Positions 45,701-53,821 of a DNA stretch of 64,000 bases are shown here, piece by piece. Source of the DNA: Aldehydirespirator sp965203635 (GTDB lineage Bacteria; Actinomycetota; Acidimicrobiia; Acidimicrobiales; Aldehydirespiratoraceae). The stretch's first letter is position 1, and each line of letters starts with the position of its first letter. Location of the stretch: the NCBI GenBank assembly GCA_965203635.1, contig OZ241903.1:868001-932000 (forward strand), given 5' to 3'. The notes beneath the pieces are model-generated. The model made no database searches, was not told the DNA's origin, and worked only from the letters and a program-made list of their open reading frames with translations. Position numbers and translations under genes: made by a program.

Positions 45701-46129
45701 CCGTCCCGATGGCGGACGATCGACAAGCTCTACGCGGGGCCGGGCGAGCCCGACCTGGCCGAGGCCGAACTGCTGACACAGGTGAGCGTGCCTGCAGCGG
45801 CCCGTGCCCGCCTCGCCGCCTTCGACAAGCTGAGGCTCTACGCGGGCGACTTCGCGGTGTGCTCCGCGGCGGTGTCTCTGTCACTCGACGAAGACGGCGC
45901 CACCATCGCCGACGCACGGGTCTCCCTCGGCGCCGTGGCCCCCAAGCCGTACCGGGCCAAGCGCTCCGAAGAGCGGTTGCTGGGTGCCAGCCTCCACGAT
46001 CCCGAAGCGCTCAGAGAGGCCTCCTGGGCGTGGGTCTACGACACCCACCCGCTGCCCGGCAATGTATGGAAGGTCGAGGCCACCTGCGGCCTGCTGCTCC
46101 GAACGCTGAAGCGTCTGGCCGGGCCCTAA
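42716..46129 (+). CDS. fused molybdenum hydroxylase large subunit plus FAD-binding medium subunit
   Basis: A 1,137-residue chain. Residues 1-755 form a molybdopterin-binding large subunit: GGGFGAKAKAGCHE near 245, QPGASFRGYGNPQMTF near 348, and the active-site Glu in YGAKGIGEIGVVPTPAAV near 710. Residues about 800-1137 form the FAD subunit: YLGGGTDLLVARQ, the TVGGNLLQEKRC segment, and a Cys-rich insertion (CAFYRNGFGCYKRSGWTSPC) like that of 4-hydroxybenzoyl-CoA reductase and some xanthine dehydrogenases, which can hold an extra cluster. The usual selenocysteine/Cys ligand of CO dehydrogenase is not seen, so CO is unlikely. The subunits are normally separate, so this fusion is notable. TTG start, with AGAGGGG nine bases before. 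Its TAA overlaps the convergent ligase gene by four bases. Confidence 0.9.
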   Translation: MSVLGRRVRPDQWNERTSGAAVYTTDVVLPGMLEARILRSPHPHADIRSIDTSRAEALSGVAAVITADDLLDRTYLHLGDPFRDRFALARDRVRFIGEEVAAVAARTRDEADAALDLIDVAYKPRASAFTVQYARVGEAPTVHDDAIGNLSMQVVRSYGDPDTARSEAEVTVSGHYAYKPAAHVCLEPHSTVARWDPARRQLDLWVSTQAPYFVRKEVAHLLDLDMDQVRTHPVAVGGGFGAKAKAGCHEVIAAALAIRAKRPVRLVLDRDEEFAATAVRHAFGVQLATGARRDGTLTHRDTYVTVDNGAYNHAGPSVAIYATMLAAGPYRLGGCSTAVSLVYTNKQPGASFRGYGNPQMTFAMESQIDELASKLAIDPIELRLLNAPLSGDVTLTGWRLGSARLAECLHRARAEIDWDAKRSLAGSGRGVGVAAAVHVSGANAFEHSELSEAAVEVHDDGTARVCFAGADAGTGQAALLRQIAADELGLAYDDVSVTMMDSHDAPQDLGAWSSRGTMWSGHATADAARGAARVLKETAAAKFGVASTQVTLVEGEARSGTDAVPIGDLVALAESASHGCLRTDGSYLTDVAKMDKEHGLGHFSPAYSFCVQAVEVEVDYATGQVRVIDAVTVHDSGAALNPAAAEGQAVGAMAMGLGAALGEELVYEQGRLVNPSLLDYPAPRAPDLPPIRAILLDGHDPAGPYGAKGIGEIGVVPTPAAVANAVANATGVRARELPLTPEKLLPLLNPNTSTARVSRGRPEPSALGLEMIWIALMRSLYGRGLFKLLDRLTRRRRSKRGPTAPVPEIEAIEQPATVAAAVEACAAQPDGSDYLGGGTDLLVARQQRLTAPVRLIDTTAVRELRRLDETPGGDLRIGAAVTLEDLRRRMSVPDAQPGDSMLFDLLEELATPQIRELATVGGNLLQEKRCAFYRNGFGCYKRSGWTSPCYAVLGDHRFHHAVLGGHRCQAVTPSDLATGLLALDAIAQSVPPGSKPSRWRTIDKLYAGPGEPDLAEAELLTQVSVPAAARARLAAFDKLRLYAGDFAVCSAAVSLSLDEDGATIADARVSLGAVAPKPYRAKRSEERLLGASLHDPEALREASWAWVYDTHPLPGNVWKVEATCGLLLRTLKRLAGP

Positions 46130-47676
46130 CCGGGCGGGGCCGCGGCCTTCTCGGCAAGCAGGAATTTGCGGATCTTGCCGACGCTGGTCCGGGGCAGCTC
46201 GTCGATCAGAGCGATGTCGACCGGGCGCTTGGCCTTGGCCAGGCGCTCAGCGCACCAGGCGCCGAGCTCGGAGACGGAGGGCGGCGCCGACGGGTCGGCG
46301 GCGACCACGAACGCCACCGGCACCTCGTCGCGGATCTCGTCGGGACGGCCCACCACCGCGGCCTCCAGAACGGCGGGATGCTCGGCCAGGGTGGACTCGA
46401 CCTCGACTATCGAGACGTTCTCGCCCGACACCTTGAGCACGTCCGAGCGGCGGCCGTCGAAGTAGTGGCGTCCGGTGTCGTCGCGCACCGCCCGGTCGCC
46501 GGTCAGGAACCAGCCGTCCCGGAAGCTGGCCGCGGTGATGTCCGGGGCATCGAGGTACCCCGCGAACAAGGTGAGGCCCGGCTCGCCCCCCACGACCACC
46601 TCGCCCACAACCCCCGGCTCCACCGGGCACCCGGCCGCGTCCTGCACATCCACGGCGCAGCCCACAGATACCCGGCCCATCGAGGCGTGGTGCGGGTCGG
46701 CCGACTCGTCGGTGAGGACCGCGGGCATGGTCTCGGTCATGCCGTAGAGCTGGCGGGGCCGGCAGCCGAACCATCGGGTCACCGTGGAGTGCTGGTCGGC
46801 AGCGATGTTCTGCGCATACCAGCAGTGACGCAGGCGCAGATCGCCGACCGGGCCGCCCCGGGCCAGGATCATGCGGATGGGCGCCGCGAACAGGCTGGCA
46901 CAGGTCGCCGAGTGACGGGCCGCCGCCGGCAGGAACCCTGACGCAGAGAAGGCCGGCATCAGGGCCACGCTCGCCCCGGTCCAGATCGCCGACGCGAACG
47001 AGTAGTACTGCGCGTTGGCGTGGAACAGGGGTAGCACCACCAGCTGCCGGTCATCGGGAGCGAGACCGGCCGCCTCGGCCATGACCTTGCCGGCGAACGC
47101 GTAGTTGGCCTGGGTCACTTCCACACCCTTGGGCCGTCCGGTGGTGCCTGATGTGAACATCACCGCGGCCCTGTCACCCAATCCGGGCGATGGGCGTTCG
47201 GTTGCGCCCAACGGTGGCGCATCGAACGGCGCCAGCGCGGTGTCGGCCTCGTCGATCTCGATGACACGCAGATCATTCCGGCCGGCGTCCGCCACCGCGG
47301 CCCGGTAAGTGCCGGCCCTGGCCCCGGCGCACAGCCCGACGGTGGGACGGGTGCGCTCGATGTGCCCGGCCAGCTCCGGCGTTCGACCCATGGGGTCCGA
47401 CGGCACGATCCAGGCACCCAGGCGGGACGCGGCCAGCCATACGGCCACGAACGTCGGCGAGTTGGTCAGGGCGAGATGGACGGCCGCGCCCGGCTCCGCG
47501 CCCAGAGCGGCCAGCGTCCCGGCCACCCGGTCCACCGCCTCATCGAAGTCTCCGTAGCTCCAGCGGGACACGTCTCCCGACGGCGTCTCGAAGATCAGGA
47601 ACGTCTCGTCGGCGCGGCTGGACACAGCCCGATCCCACGCTGAGGCGAAGGACACGGCCTCAGCCCAGGTGCTCAC
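46126..47676 (-). CDS. AMP-forming acyl-CoA synthetase/ligase
   Basis: A 516-residue adenylate-forming enzyme. Motif A3 is VMFTSGTTGRPKGVEVTQ, A5 is QLYGMTETMPAV, the ADGWF-like turn is RDGWFLTGDRAV, and the catalytic Lys is in RTSVGKIRKFLL near the C-terminus. It starts with GTG at 47676, overlapping the HyuB stop (GTGA), so it is coupled to the hydantoinase genes. Substrate specificity is unclear; the neighbourhood (hydantoinase, molybdenum hydroxylase, VOC protein) suggests an aromatic or N-heterocyclic acid. Confidence 0.9.
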   Translation of the reverse strand: MSTWAEAVSFASAWDRAVSSRADETFLIFETPSGDVSRWSYGDFDEAVDRVAGTLAALGAEPGAAVHLALTNSPTFVAVWLAASRLGAWIVPSDPMGRTPELAGHIERTRPTVGLCAGARAGTYRAAVADAGRNDLRVIEIDEADTALAPFDAPPLGATERPSPGLGDRAAVMFTSGTTGRPKGVEVTQANYAFAGKVMAEAAGLAPDDRQLVVLPLFHANAQYYSFASAIWTGASVALMPAFSASGFLPAAARHSATCASLFAAPIRMILARGGPVGDLRLRHCWYAQNIAADQHSTVTRWFGCRPRQLYGMTETMPAVLTDESADPHHASMGRVSVGCAVDVQDAAGCPVEPGVVGEVVVGGEPGLTLFAGYLDAPDITAASFRDGWFLTGDRAVRDDTGRHYFDGRRSDVLKVSGENVSIVEVESTLAEHPAVLEAAVVGRPDEIRDEVPVAFVVAADPSAPPSVSELGAWCAERLAKAKRPVDIALIDELPRTSVGKIRKFLLAEKAAAPPG

Positions 47677-49301
47677 GGCGCGACCGGCTGATCCTGATCC
47701 GGGGGGTTCGATGCCGGCGCGCCGTATCCGCCGCCGCCGGGCAATTCCAAGCGCACGCTGTCGCCGGGCAACAGCGTTATGCGGGTCTGGGTGGTTACCG
47801 GCTCGCCGTTCACCTGGAATGACCCCGCCGCGCCCGGCTCTCCCCCGAAGATGCCCTGGGGCGGCTCGGTCAGGCGGCTGGTCACGGCGTTGAGCTGCCA
47901 CGGCCGGGCCGTGTCAACCTCGAATTCGATCACCTGGCCCAGCCCGCCGGGCTGGGCTCCACCGCCGCCCGAGCCCGGGCGCAGCGCCTTGCGCAGGAAC
48001 CGGACCGGGGCCGACGCCTCCACCACCTCGATGGGCACCGCCGACACACCGGTGGGGTACGAGCAGGCATCGAGACCGGGCTTGGTGGCCCGGGCTCCCA
48101 CACCGCCCGCGTAGGTGAACATGGCGGTGATGAACGGCGACCCGTCGTCGTGGTGGCCGTTGACCTGCATGGTCCATACCGCACCGGCGCCCTCGGCCAT
48201 GGCACCGGAGGGCTTCACCCGGGCCAGGGCCTTGAGCAGCGCATTGGGCAGGAACATCCCGACCACATGACGGGCCGTGCCCGGCTGCGGGGGCACCGCG
48301 TGCACGACCGATCCCTCCGGGGCCCTCATCTTGATGGGCGCCAGGCTGCCGTGGTTGTTGGGTATGTCGGGGTTGAGGACCGACCGAACCGTGAAGGTGG
48401 TGTAGGCGTGGGTGTAGTTGCGGACCACGTTGATCCCCCAGGGACTGGCCTCGCTGGAGCCCTCGTAGTCCACCGTGATCTCCCCGGCCTCGGGGTCGAC
48501 ATGCATGGCGCACACGATGTCGACCCGGCTCCCGTCGGCCAGATCGAGCACCGCCGACGCGCCGTAGCTGCCTGCGTCCAGCTCACCGATGGTGGCCCTG
48601 GTCGCAGCCTCGGAGCGCTCGATGATCTCGTCGGCGAGATCCTCTATGTCGTCGAGACCGTGAGTGTCGCACAGCGTGGCCAGCCGCTGCGCTCCCACCT
48701 CGCCCGAGGCCATCTGGGCATGGAGGTCGCCGGCCATGTGGTCCGGCTGGCGGACATTCGACAGGATGAACTTCCAGACGTCGGCGTTGCGCTCCGAGCC
48801 TCCGGAGCCGTCGCCCCGCATCAGCCTGCAGATCGGGATCCAGAGCCCCTCCTCGAAGCAGTCCCGCCCGCCGGCGCCGATGCCGTAGCCACCCACGTCG
48901 GTGTGGTGGATAGTGGACCCGAACAGGGCGATCAGCCGGGGCTCGCCCCCGCCGGCCGGAACCCGCCAGGCCGGCACCAGAACGGTCACGTCGAGGAGCT
49001 GGCCCGCCGTCTTGTACGGATCGTTGGTGATGAGCACGTCGCCCGGCACCAGCGAATCGACCGGATACTCCTCGAGCATGGCGGCCGCGCCGAGGGCCAG
49101 GCTGTTGATGTGGCCCGGTGTTCCCGTCACCGCTTGGGCCACCATGCGACCCCGCCGGTCGAACACCGCGTTGGCCAGATCCCCGGCCTCGCGCACGATG
49201 GGGCTGAACGCGGCCCGCTGAAGGGCTCGGGCCTGCTCGTTCACCGTGGAGATCAGCGACTGCCACAGGATCTCCAGCTCCACCGGGTCGAAGGTTCTCA
49301 T
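47673..49301 (-). CDS. hyuB: hydantoinase/oxoprolinase beta subunit (HyuB family)
   Basis: A 542-residue HyuB-family protein: MRTFDPVELEILWQSLIST start, SPIVREAGDLANAVFDRRG, FSTIHHTDVGG-like metal region (FGSTIHHTDVGGYG), and the C-terminal LPGGGGYGAP. It pairs with HyuA upstream; the ATG at 49301 overlaps the hyuA stop (ATGA). ATP-dependent opening of a hydantoin, 5-oxoproline or acetophenone-type substrate is the family function. Substrate not known here. Confidence 0.92.
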   Translation of the reverse strand: MRTFDPVELEILWQSLISTVNEQARALQRAAFSPIVREAGDLANAVFDRRGRMVAQAVTGTPGHINSLALGAAAMLEEYPVDSLVPGDVLITNDPYKTAGQLLDVTVLVPAWRVPAGGGEPRLIALFGSTIHHTDVGGYGIGAGGRDCFEEGLWIPICRLMRGDGSGGSERNADVWKFILSNVRQPDHMAGDLHAQMASGEVGAQRLATLCDTHGLDDIEDLADEIIERSEAATRATIGELDAGSYGASAVLDLADGSRVDIVCAMHVDPEAGEITVDYEGSSEASPWGINVVRNYTHAYTTFTVRSVLNPDIPNNHGSLAPIKMRAPEGSVVHAVPPQPGTARHVVGMFLPNALLKALARVKPSGAMAEGAGAVWTMQVNGHHDDGSPFITAMFTYAGGVGARATKPGLDACSYPTGVSAVPIEVVEASAPVRFLRKALRPGSGGGGAQPGGLGQVIEFEVDTARPWQLNAVTSRLTEPPQGIFGGEPGAAGSFQVNGEPVTTQTRITLLPGDSVRLELPGGGGYGAPASNPPDQDQPVAP

Positions 49302-51382
49302 GCCGGCCTCCGGGTCGCTACCAGGCTCCCGTCCGATGCCACTTCGGCATGCCAGCCCGGCCGGATGACAGTGGTGGTCTCGCGCTCCTCGACGATGGCC
49401 GGGCCCCCGAACGTCGCTCCCACGCCCAGATCCTGCCGCCGGTACACGGGCACATCAACCGCGGTGGTGCCCCGCGCGAACACCACCGGACGCCGCGACA
49501 CCGGCTCAGCCGCGCCGGCCTCGCCGGTGGCCCCGGTATCCGGGCGCACCTGAACCTTCTCGGCGTAGGCCGACAGCCGCCAGGTCACAGCCTCGACGGC
49601 CACATCGGGAATGGTCATGCCGTAGATCCGCCGGTATTCCGACTCGAAGGCGGCCCGCACATCGGCCTCGCTTGCGGGCCAGGCCTCGCCCGTGCCCACC
49701 CAGACCGTGATCTCGTTGCCCTGGCCCGAGTACCGGGCGTCGAGCCCGTAGCGGAAGCGCACGTCGCCGGCGGGCACGCCGGCGGCGGAGAGCACCCGGC
49801 GACCCTCGCCTCGCAGTTCGTCGAGGAGCCCGTCCCGCTCGGCGATGTCCACGCTCTCGAGCAGGCGCGGCATGGAACGGGCCAGATCGATGCGCACCGG
49901 CGACACCAGCGTCCCGAACGCCGACAGCACGCTGGCGTTGACCGGGAAGATCACCCGGTCGCTCTCCAGGAGATCGGCCACACCGCAAGCGTGCACGGGT
50001 CCGGCACCGCCGAAGGCCAGAATGGTCACGCCGCGAAGATCCACCCCCTGCTCCACCCCGTGCATGCGGGCGGCTGCGGCCATGTTCTGGTTGACGACCT
50101 CGTGGATCCCCGCGGCCGTGTCCATTGGTGACAGCCCGAGACCCTCGGCCTGACGAGCGGTCGCGGCAGAGGCCGCGTCGGCGTCGAGGGGCATGTCGCC
50201 TCCCAGGAAGGCGCCGGGATCGAGCAGTCCGAGCACTACGTCGGCGTCGGTCACCGCGGCCGTGGTGCCGCCCCGGCCGTAGGAGGCGGGACCGGGATCG
50301 GCCCCGGCGGACTCCGGCCCCACCTTGAGCAGACCGAAGCGGTCGAGACGGGCCAGCGATCCCCCGCCCGCACCGATCTCGACCAGGTCGACCGACGGCA
50401 CCGACACCGGGAAGCCCGAACCCTTCTTGAACCGGTAGATCCTGGCCACCTCGAAGGTGTTGGTGAGTGCAGGCTCACCGTTCTCGATCAGGCAGGCCTT
50501 GGCCGTGGTGCCGCCCATGTCGAAGCACAGCAGCCGCTCGGAACCGAGGCGGTCGGCGTACCACGTGCCGGCCAGAGCACCGGCCGCCGGTCCCGACTCC
50601 ACTAGGCGGATCGGACCCCGGGCCGCGTCGTCCGCCGACACCACACCGCCGTTGGACAGCATCATCAGCACCGCCCCGCCGAAACCCTCCGCTGAGAGCC
50701 ATCTCTGCAGTTCGTCGAGGTAGGGGCCGATAACCGGCATGGTGGCTGCATTGCAGGCCGCGGTGATCATGCGGGGGTATTCGCGGATCTGGGGCGAGAT
50801 CTCGGCCGAGATACATACCGGCACTCCGAGTTGGTCGCGAAGATACTCGGCTACGGCCTGCTCGTTGGTGGGGTTGACGTAGGAGTTGAGCAGGCACACG
50901 GCCACCGACTCCACCGCCGCGTCCGTCAATCGGGAGCCCAGCCGGTCCAGGTCGGCGGCCGACGGCTCAGCCAGCACTGCGCCGGCAGCCGACGTGCGTT
51001 CATCGATCTCGAAGGTGAGATCCCGACTGATGGGGGGATCGGGGAACTCGATCTGGAGGTCGTACATGTCGTAGCGGTGCTCGTCCCGGATCAGCAGCGT
51101 GTCGCCGAATCCCACCGTCGTCACCAGTCCGGCCCGGCCGGTGCGGCCCTCGATCAGGGCGTTGGTGATGAGAGTGGTGGCGTGGACGATGGGCGCGGTG
51201 ATCTCCGCCGGTGTGACCTGTGCCTTGGACAGGAGCTGGGTGACGCCGGCCCGCACCCCCTCCAGGGGCGCGGCCGGAGTGGTGAGGGTCTTGTCCACGA
51301 CCACCCGGCCCGACTGGCTGTCGAGCAGCACCACATCGGTGAAGGTCCCGCCGATGTCGACGGCCAGCCGCCAGTCAGCCAT
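49298..51382 (-). CDS. hyuA: hydantoinase/oxoprolinase alpha subunit (HyuA family)
   Basis: A 694-residue HyuA-family protein with the ATPase fold. The phosphate-binding loop is VDIGGTFTDVVLLD at the N-terminus, and the second phosphate region is LLCFDMGGTTAKACLIENG near 275. The C-terminal portion ends near NITVWVG-like FRYGLDARYSGQGNEITVWV. The ATG at 51382 is preferred; the frame continues upstream through repeat copy B, which is not coding. It forms the first gene of an operon with hyuB and the AMP-ligase. The upstream intergenic space holds the repeat and then the cupin gene stop. Confidence 0.92.
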   Translation of the reverse strand: MADWRLAVDIGGTFTDVVLLDSQSGRVVVDKTLTTPAAPLEGVRAGVTQLLSKAQVTPAEITAPIVHATTLITNALIEGRTGRAGLVTTVGFGDTLLIRDEHRYDMYDLQIEFPDPPISRDLTFEIDERTSAAGAVLAEPSAADLDRLGSRLTDAAVESVAVCLLNSYVNPTNEQAVAEYLRDQLGVPVCISAEISPQIREYPRMITAACNAATMPVIGPYLDELQRWLSAEGFGGAVLMMLSNGGVVSADDAARGPIRLVESGPAAGALAGTWYADRLGSERLLCFDMGGTTAKACLIENGEPALTNTFEVARIYRFKKGSGFPVSVPSVDLVEIGAGGGSLARLDRFGLLKVGPESAGADPGPASYGRGGTTAAVTDADVVLGLLDPGAFLGGDMPLDADAASAATARQAEGLGLSPMDTAAGIHEVVNQNMAAAARMHGVEQGVDLRGVTILAFGGAGPVHACGVADLLESDRVIFPVNASVLSAFGTLVSPVRIDLARSMPRLLESVDIAERDGLLDELRGEGRRVLSAAGVPAGDVRFRYGLDARYSGQGNEITVWVGTGEAWPASEADVRAAFESEYRRIYGMTIPDVAVEAVTWRLSAYAEKVQVRPDTGATGEAGAAEPVSRRPVVFARGTTAVDVPVYRRQDLGVGATFGGPAIVEERETTTVIRPGWHAEVASDGSLVATRRPA

Positions 51383-51384
51383 GC

Positions 51385-51446
51385 CAGAGGCCGAGCTTGC
51401 GAGGCCGTGGCCCGAGCGGCCCGTGAGCGAAGCGAACAAGAGCGGG
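51385..51446 (+). repeat. intergenic repeat, copy B
   Basis: A 62-bp element of the same family as copy A (39027-39088, minus) and copy C (59477-59540, plus). The core reads GAGGCCGTGGCCCGAGCGGC and continues to AAGCGAACAAGAGCGGG. It starts three bases before the hyuA start codon (hyuA reads on the minus strand), so it is in the upstream leader. It is also an open frame (EAVARAARERSEQER), which is probably coincidental. Confidence 0.8.
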
Positions 51447-51459
51447 AAACAAGCGGTGG

Positions 51460-51858
51460 TCAGCCCGTGTCGGCGAGGTCGGAGCGGGGCGGAGCGAACA
51501 CGTCGAGGATCCAGCACTCGCCGTAGACGTCATCACCGATGAACACCGAGTCGCCGTGCCAGACCGAGCGGGGCGCCAGGTATGAGTCGCCCTCGCTGAG
51601 CACGATGCGCTCGTCGTTGGCTCCGTCGGGGCCGATGCGGAAGTCGAGCTTGCCCCGCATGATGACACCGAGTTGCTCGTTCTCGGAGTGGTTGTGCAGA
51701 ACCGAGCCCCGAGCACCCCCGGCGATGCGCCAGAAGCAGAGTTGCAGGTGTTCGCCGGTTATCACCCGGTGCCGGAAACCGGGGCGGGCGGTCTCGGCGA
51801 AGGCGTCGTCGTCGAGGAAGTAGCAGTAGGGGTTGCCGAGGCTCTCGGCGATGCTCAT
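51460..51858 (-). CDS. cupin-domain protein
   Basis: A 132-residue cupin. The metal-binding motifs are HNHSENEQLGVIMRGKLDFRI (first His-x-His ... Glu) near residue 55 and PRSVWHGDSVFIGDD near 100 (final His). N-terminal YCYFLDDDAFAE is part of the small beta barrel. The start codon has AAGGAG upstream. It lies 34 bases after the VOC gene and precedes hyuA on the same strand. It could be an isomerase or a ligand-binding enzyme. Confidence 0.85.
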   Translation of the reverse strand: MSIAESLGNPYCYFLDDDAFAETARPGFRHRVITGEHLQLCFWRIAGGARGSVLHNHSENEQLGVIMRGKLDFRIGPDGANDERIVLSEGDSYLAPRSVWHGDSVFIGDDVYGECWILDVFAPPRSDLADTG

Positions 51859-51892
51859 GGTGGACGCTCCTTAAGGATCCCCGGGCGAGGAG

Positions 51893-52366
51893 TCACCCGA
51901 GGGCGGCGAACCGCTCTCGGTCGGCGTCGAGGTCGAGCGGGCGGATGATGGCCTCGTGCTCCTCGTCTCCCCAGTACTGCGGGGGCACCAGCCACATCAC
52001 TTCGAATTCCAAGCCGTCGGGGTCCTTGGCGTAGAGGCTCTTGTTGGGGCCATGGTCGCTCTGGCCTACCAGGGCGCCGGCCTCGATCAGCCGCTGGCGC
52101 ATCTCGACCAGCTCATCGAGGGTGCCGACCTCCCACGCGATGTGGTAGAGGCCGACCGTGCTGCGGCCGGCCTGGGAGGGGGCCGCGTCCTCGCCGATCG
52201 AGAAGAAGACGATGTCGTGGTGGTTTACCGATTCCGGAGCCCGCATGAACACGTAGGCGCCGGGCCCGTCGATCACCGTGTTGAAGCCGAGCACGTCGGC
52301 GTAGAACTTCTGGTGGCGGCGGGCGTCGCGGACGTACAGGACGGCATGGTTCATTCCCGAGATCAT
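51893..52366 (-). CDS. VOC-family (glyoxalase/extradiol dioxygenase-like) protein
   Basis: A 157-residue vicinal oxygen chelate protein with two beta-alpha-beta-beta-beta modules. The likely metal ligands are His in GMNHAVLYV, His in GLYHIAWEV and Glu in GLEFEVMWLV. These match catechol 2,3-dioxygenase-like or glyoxalase/lactoylglutathione lyase-type sites. It starts at 52366, 66 bases from the end of the histidine phosphatase gene, separated by 18-bp repeats. It precedes the cupin gene by 34 bases on the same strand. Confidence 0.88.
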   Translation of the reverse strand: MISGMNHAVLYVRDARRHQKFYADVLGFNTVIDGPGAYVFMRAPESVNHHDIVFFSIGEDAAPSQAGRSTVGLYHIAWEVGTLDELVEMRQRLIEAGALVGQSDHGPNKSLYAKDPDGLEFEVMWLVPPQYWGDEEHEAIIRPLDLDADRERFAALG

Positions 52367-52391
52367 CGCTTCGACGATACGTCCGGACTAC

Positions 52392-52463
52392 AGCCGTTAG
52401 CCAATGTGGAGTCGTTGGCCGATGTGCAGCCGCTAGCCGATGTGGAACCGCGAGCCAATGTGG
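52392..52463. repeat. four tandem 18-bp repeats across the 3' end of the histidine phosphatase gene
   Basis: Units of the form A(g/a)(c/t)CGnnnGCCnATGTGn at 52392, 52410, 52428 and 52446. The last one and a half encode the C-terminal residues (HIGSRFHIG) of the minus-strand phosphatase, and the rest lie in the space before the VOC gene. The unit keeps frame, so copy number changes would shift the phosphatase tail rather than break it. Confidence 0.8.
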
Positions 52464-53170
52464 CGGGCCGGGCACCAATTGAACTCGGTGAGGACCATCC
52501 CGTGCCCCACCGGTCCGAATGCGGTGACCGATGCCAGGCTCACCCGCAGGCGCATGATCATCTCGGCGGTGCCGTCCAGCAACCATGCGACTGCCGACTT
52601 GATGGGGGTGGCATGGGTCACCACCACGATGTTGCTGGTCGCGGCCTCCTCCACGATCTCGGCGACCGCCTCGCCCACCCGCTCATGCAGGCAGGCCATC
52701 GACTCGCCTCCGGGTGGCACGTAGGAGATGTCGGAGGCCCAGGCCGCGCCGAGCTCGGCCATGACGTCGGAGATGCGGCGGTCGTCATAGGCACCGAAAT
52801 CGATCTCCATCCACCGGTCGTCGATCGTGGTGGGGACATCGCCGAGGCCGGCGGCCCGGGATGTCTGCCGGGTGCGGCGCCGCGATGACGTCACCACGCG
52901 ATCCACGGGCCAGCGGTCCCGGAGAGCCTTGCCGACCACTGCGGACTGCTCGAAGCCGACCTCGTCGAGAGGCGAGTCGATCTGGCCCTGAAGCCGGGCC
53001 TGGGCGTTGTTGGGAGTACGGCCGTGCCGCAGGAGGATCAGGATGCGCCGATGGTAGACCGGGCACCGGCCGGCCCGCCGCGGCGCCTTCTCCGGCAGGC
53101 CGGTCGAGACATCCTCGCGGCTGGTGATGTCACAGCACCCCAGGAATCTGGCAGGATCAGGACATGGCAT
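52433..53170 (-). CDS. histidine phosphatase (phosphoglycerate mutase family)
   Basis: A histidine-phosphatase-superfamily protein of about 245 residues. The catalytic motif LLRHGRTPNNAQAR holds the phospho-His; partner residues are the Arg in VVTSSRRRTRQTS, Glu in WMEIDFGAYDDRR and the second His in VVTHATPIKSAV. About 45 residues at the N-terminus precede the family start and are rich in Cys and Arg; they could be a start-site artefact. The ATG at 53170 is used; it overlaps the divergent XRE-cupin gene by a few bases. The protein ends within a tandem repeat. Phosphatase of sugars, nucleotides or small metabolites. Confidence 0.8.
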   Translation of the reverse strand: MPCPDPARFLGCCDITSREDVSTGLPEKAPRRAGRCPVYHRRILILLRHGRTPNNAQARLQGQIDSPLDEVGFEQSAVVGKALRDRWPVDRVVTSSRRRTRQTSRAAGLGDVPTTIDDRWMEIDFGAYDDRRISDVMAELGAAWASDISYVPPGGESMACLHERVGEAVAEIVEEAATSNIVVVTHATPIKSAVAWLLDGTAEMIMRLRVSLASVTAFGPVGHGMVLTEFNWCPARHIGSRFHIG

Positions 53171-53817
53171 CGGCAACCGACACCCTTGGTGAACTCACCG
53201 ACGCGCTGGGCCCCTCGGTCTCCACCGAGGAGTTGTGCCGTGTGGTGGGGAGCCGGGTCCGGGAGTTCCGCCGGTCGCTGAACATGACGATGTCGGAGTT
53301 CGCGGCCGGCGCCGAGATCTCCTTGGGGATGCTCTCCAAGATCGAGCACGGCCAGAGCGCGCCGAGCCTGTCGACCCTCGTGCGGCTGGCGGCCACCGCC
53401 CGCGTACCGGTCACCGCCCTGTTCCGCGGCCTCGACGAGGAGCACGACCTGGTGATCGTGAAGGCGGGCGAGGGTCACGAGATCCATCACCAGGGAGGCG
53501 GGCCGGGGCGGCTCTACCAGGATCTCGGCACCCTGCGCGGCCCCAACCGGATGATCGAGCCGATGATCACCACCATCACCGAGCCGGGCGGGGTGTTCCC
53601 GCTCTACCAGCATCCCGGCGTGGAGTTCATCCATGTGCTGGAGGGATCGATCGACTACGGCTACGGCGGGAAGGCCTACCGCCTCGAGGCGGGCGACACC
53701 ATGCAGATCCACGGCGAGGTGGCCCACGGCCCGGTCGAGCTCGTCAAGTTGCCGATACGTTTCATCTCCATCAAGGTGTACCCGGCAAGCGAACCCGGGA
53801 CCGGCGGGGGAGGATGA
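53164..53817 (+). CDS. XRE-family regulator with C-terminal cupin (HTH-cupin)
   Basis: A 217-residue transcription factor. Residues about 25-85 are a helix-turn-helix of the XRE type: LCRVVGSRVREFRRSLNMTMSEFA then AEISLGMLSKIEHGQSAPSLSTL. Residues about 120-205 form a cupin (VFPLYQHPGVEFIHVLEGSIDYG and GDTMQIHGEVAHGP). Such HTH-cupin regulators control amino-acid, polyamine or amine catabolism. It is divergent from the histidine phosphatase and followed five bases later by a small membrane protein gene. Its target could be nearby. Confidence 0.9.
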   Translation: MASATDTLGELTDALGPSVSTEELCRVVGSRVREFRRSLNMTMSEFAAGAEISLGMLSKIEHGQSAPSLSTLVRLAATARVPVTALFRGLDEEHDLVIVKAGEGHEIHHQGGGPGRLYQDLGTLRGPNRMIEPMITTITEPGGVFPLYQHPGVEFIHVLEGSIDYGYGGKAYRLEAGDTMQIHGEVAHGPVELVKLPIRFISIKVYPASEPGTGGGG

Positions 53818-53821
53818 CGCT

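Noticed and set aside
42716..46129. Fusion as a CO dehydrogenase
   Set aside because: The large subunit lacks the CoxL active-site Cys loop (S-F-R region reads QPGASFRGYG) and no coxDEF-like genes lie near, so it is a general molybdenum hydroxylase.
53164..53817. XRE-cupin as an antitoxin
   Set aside because: It has a clear C-terminal cupin and no adjacent toxin; HTH-cupin regulators form their own family.
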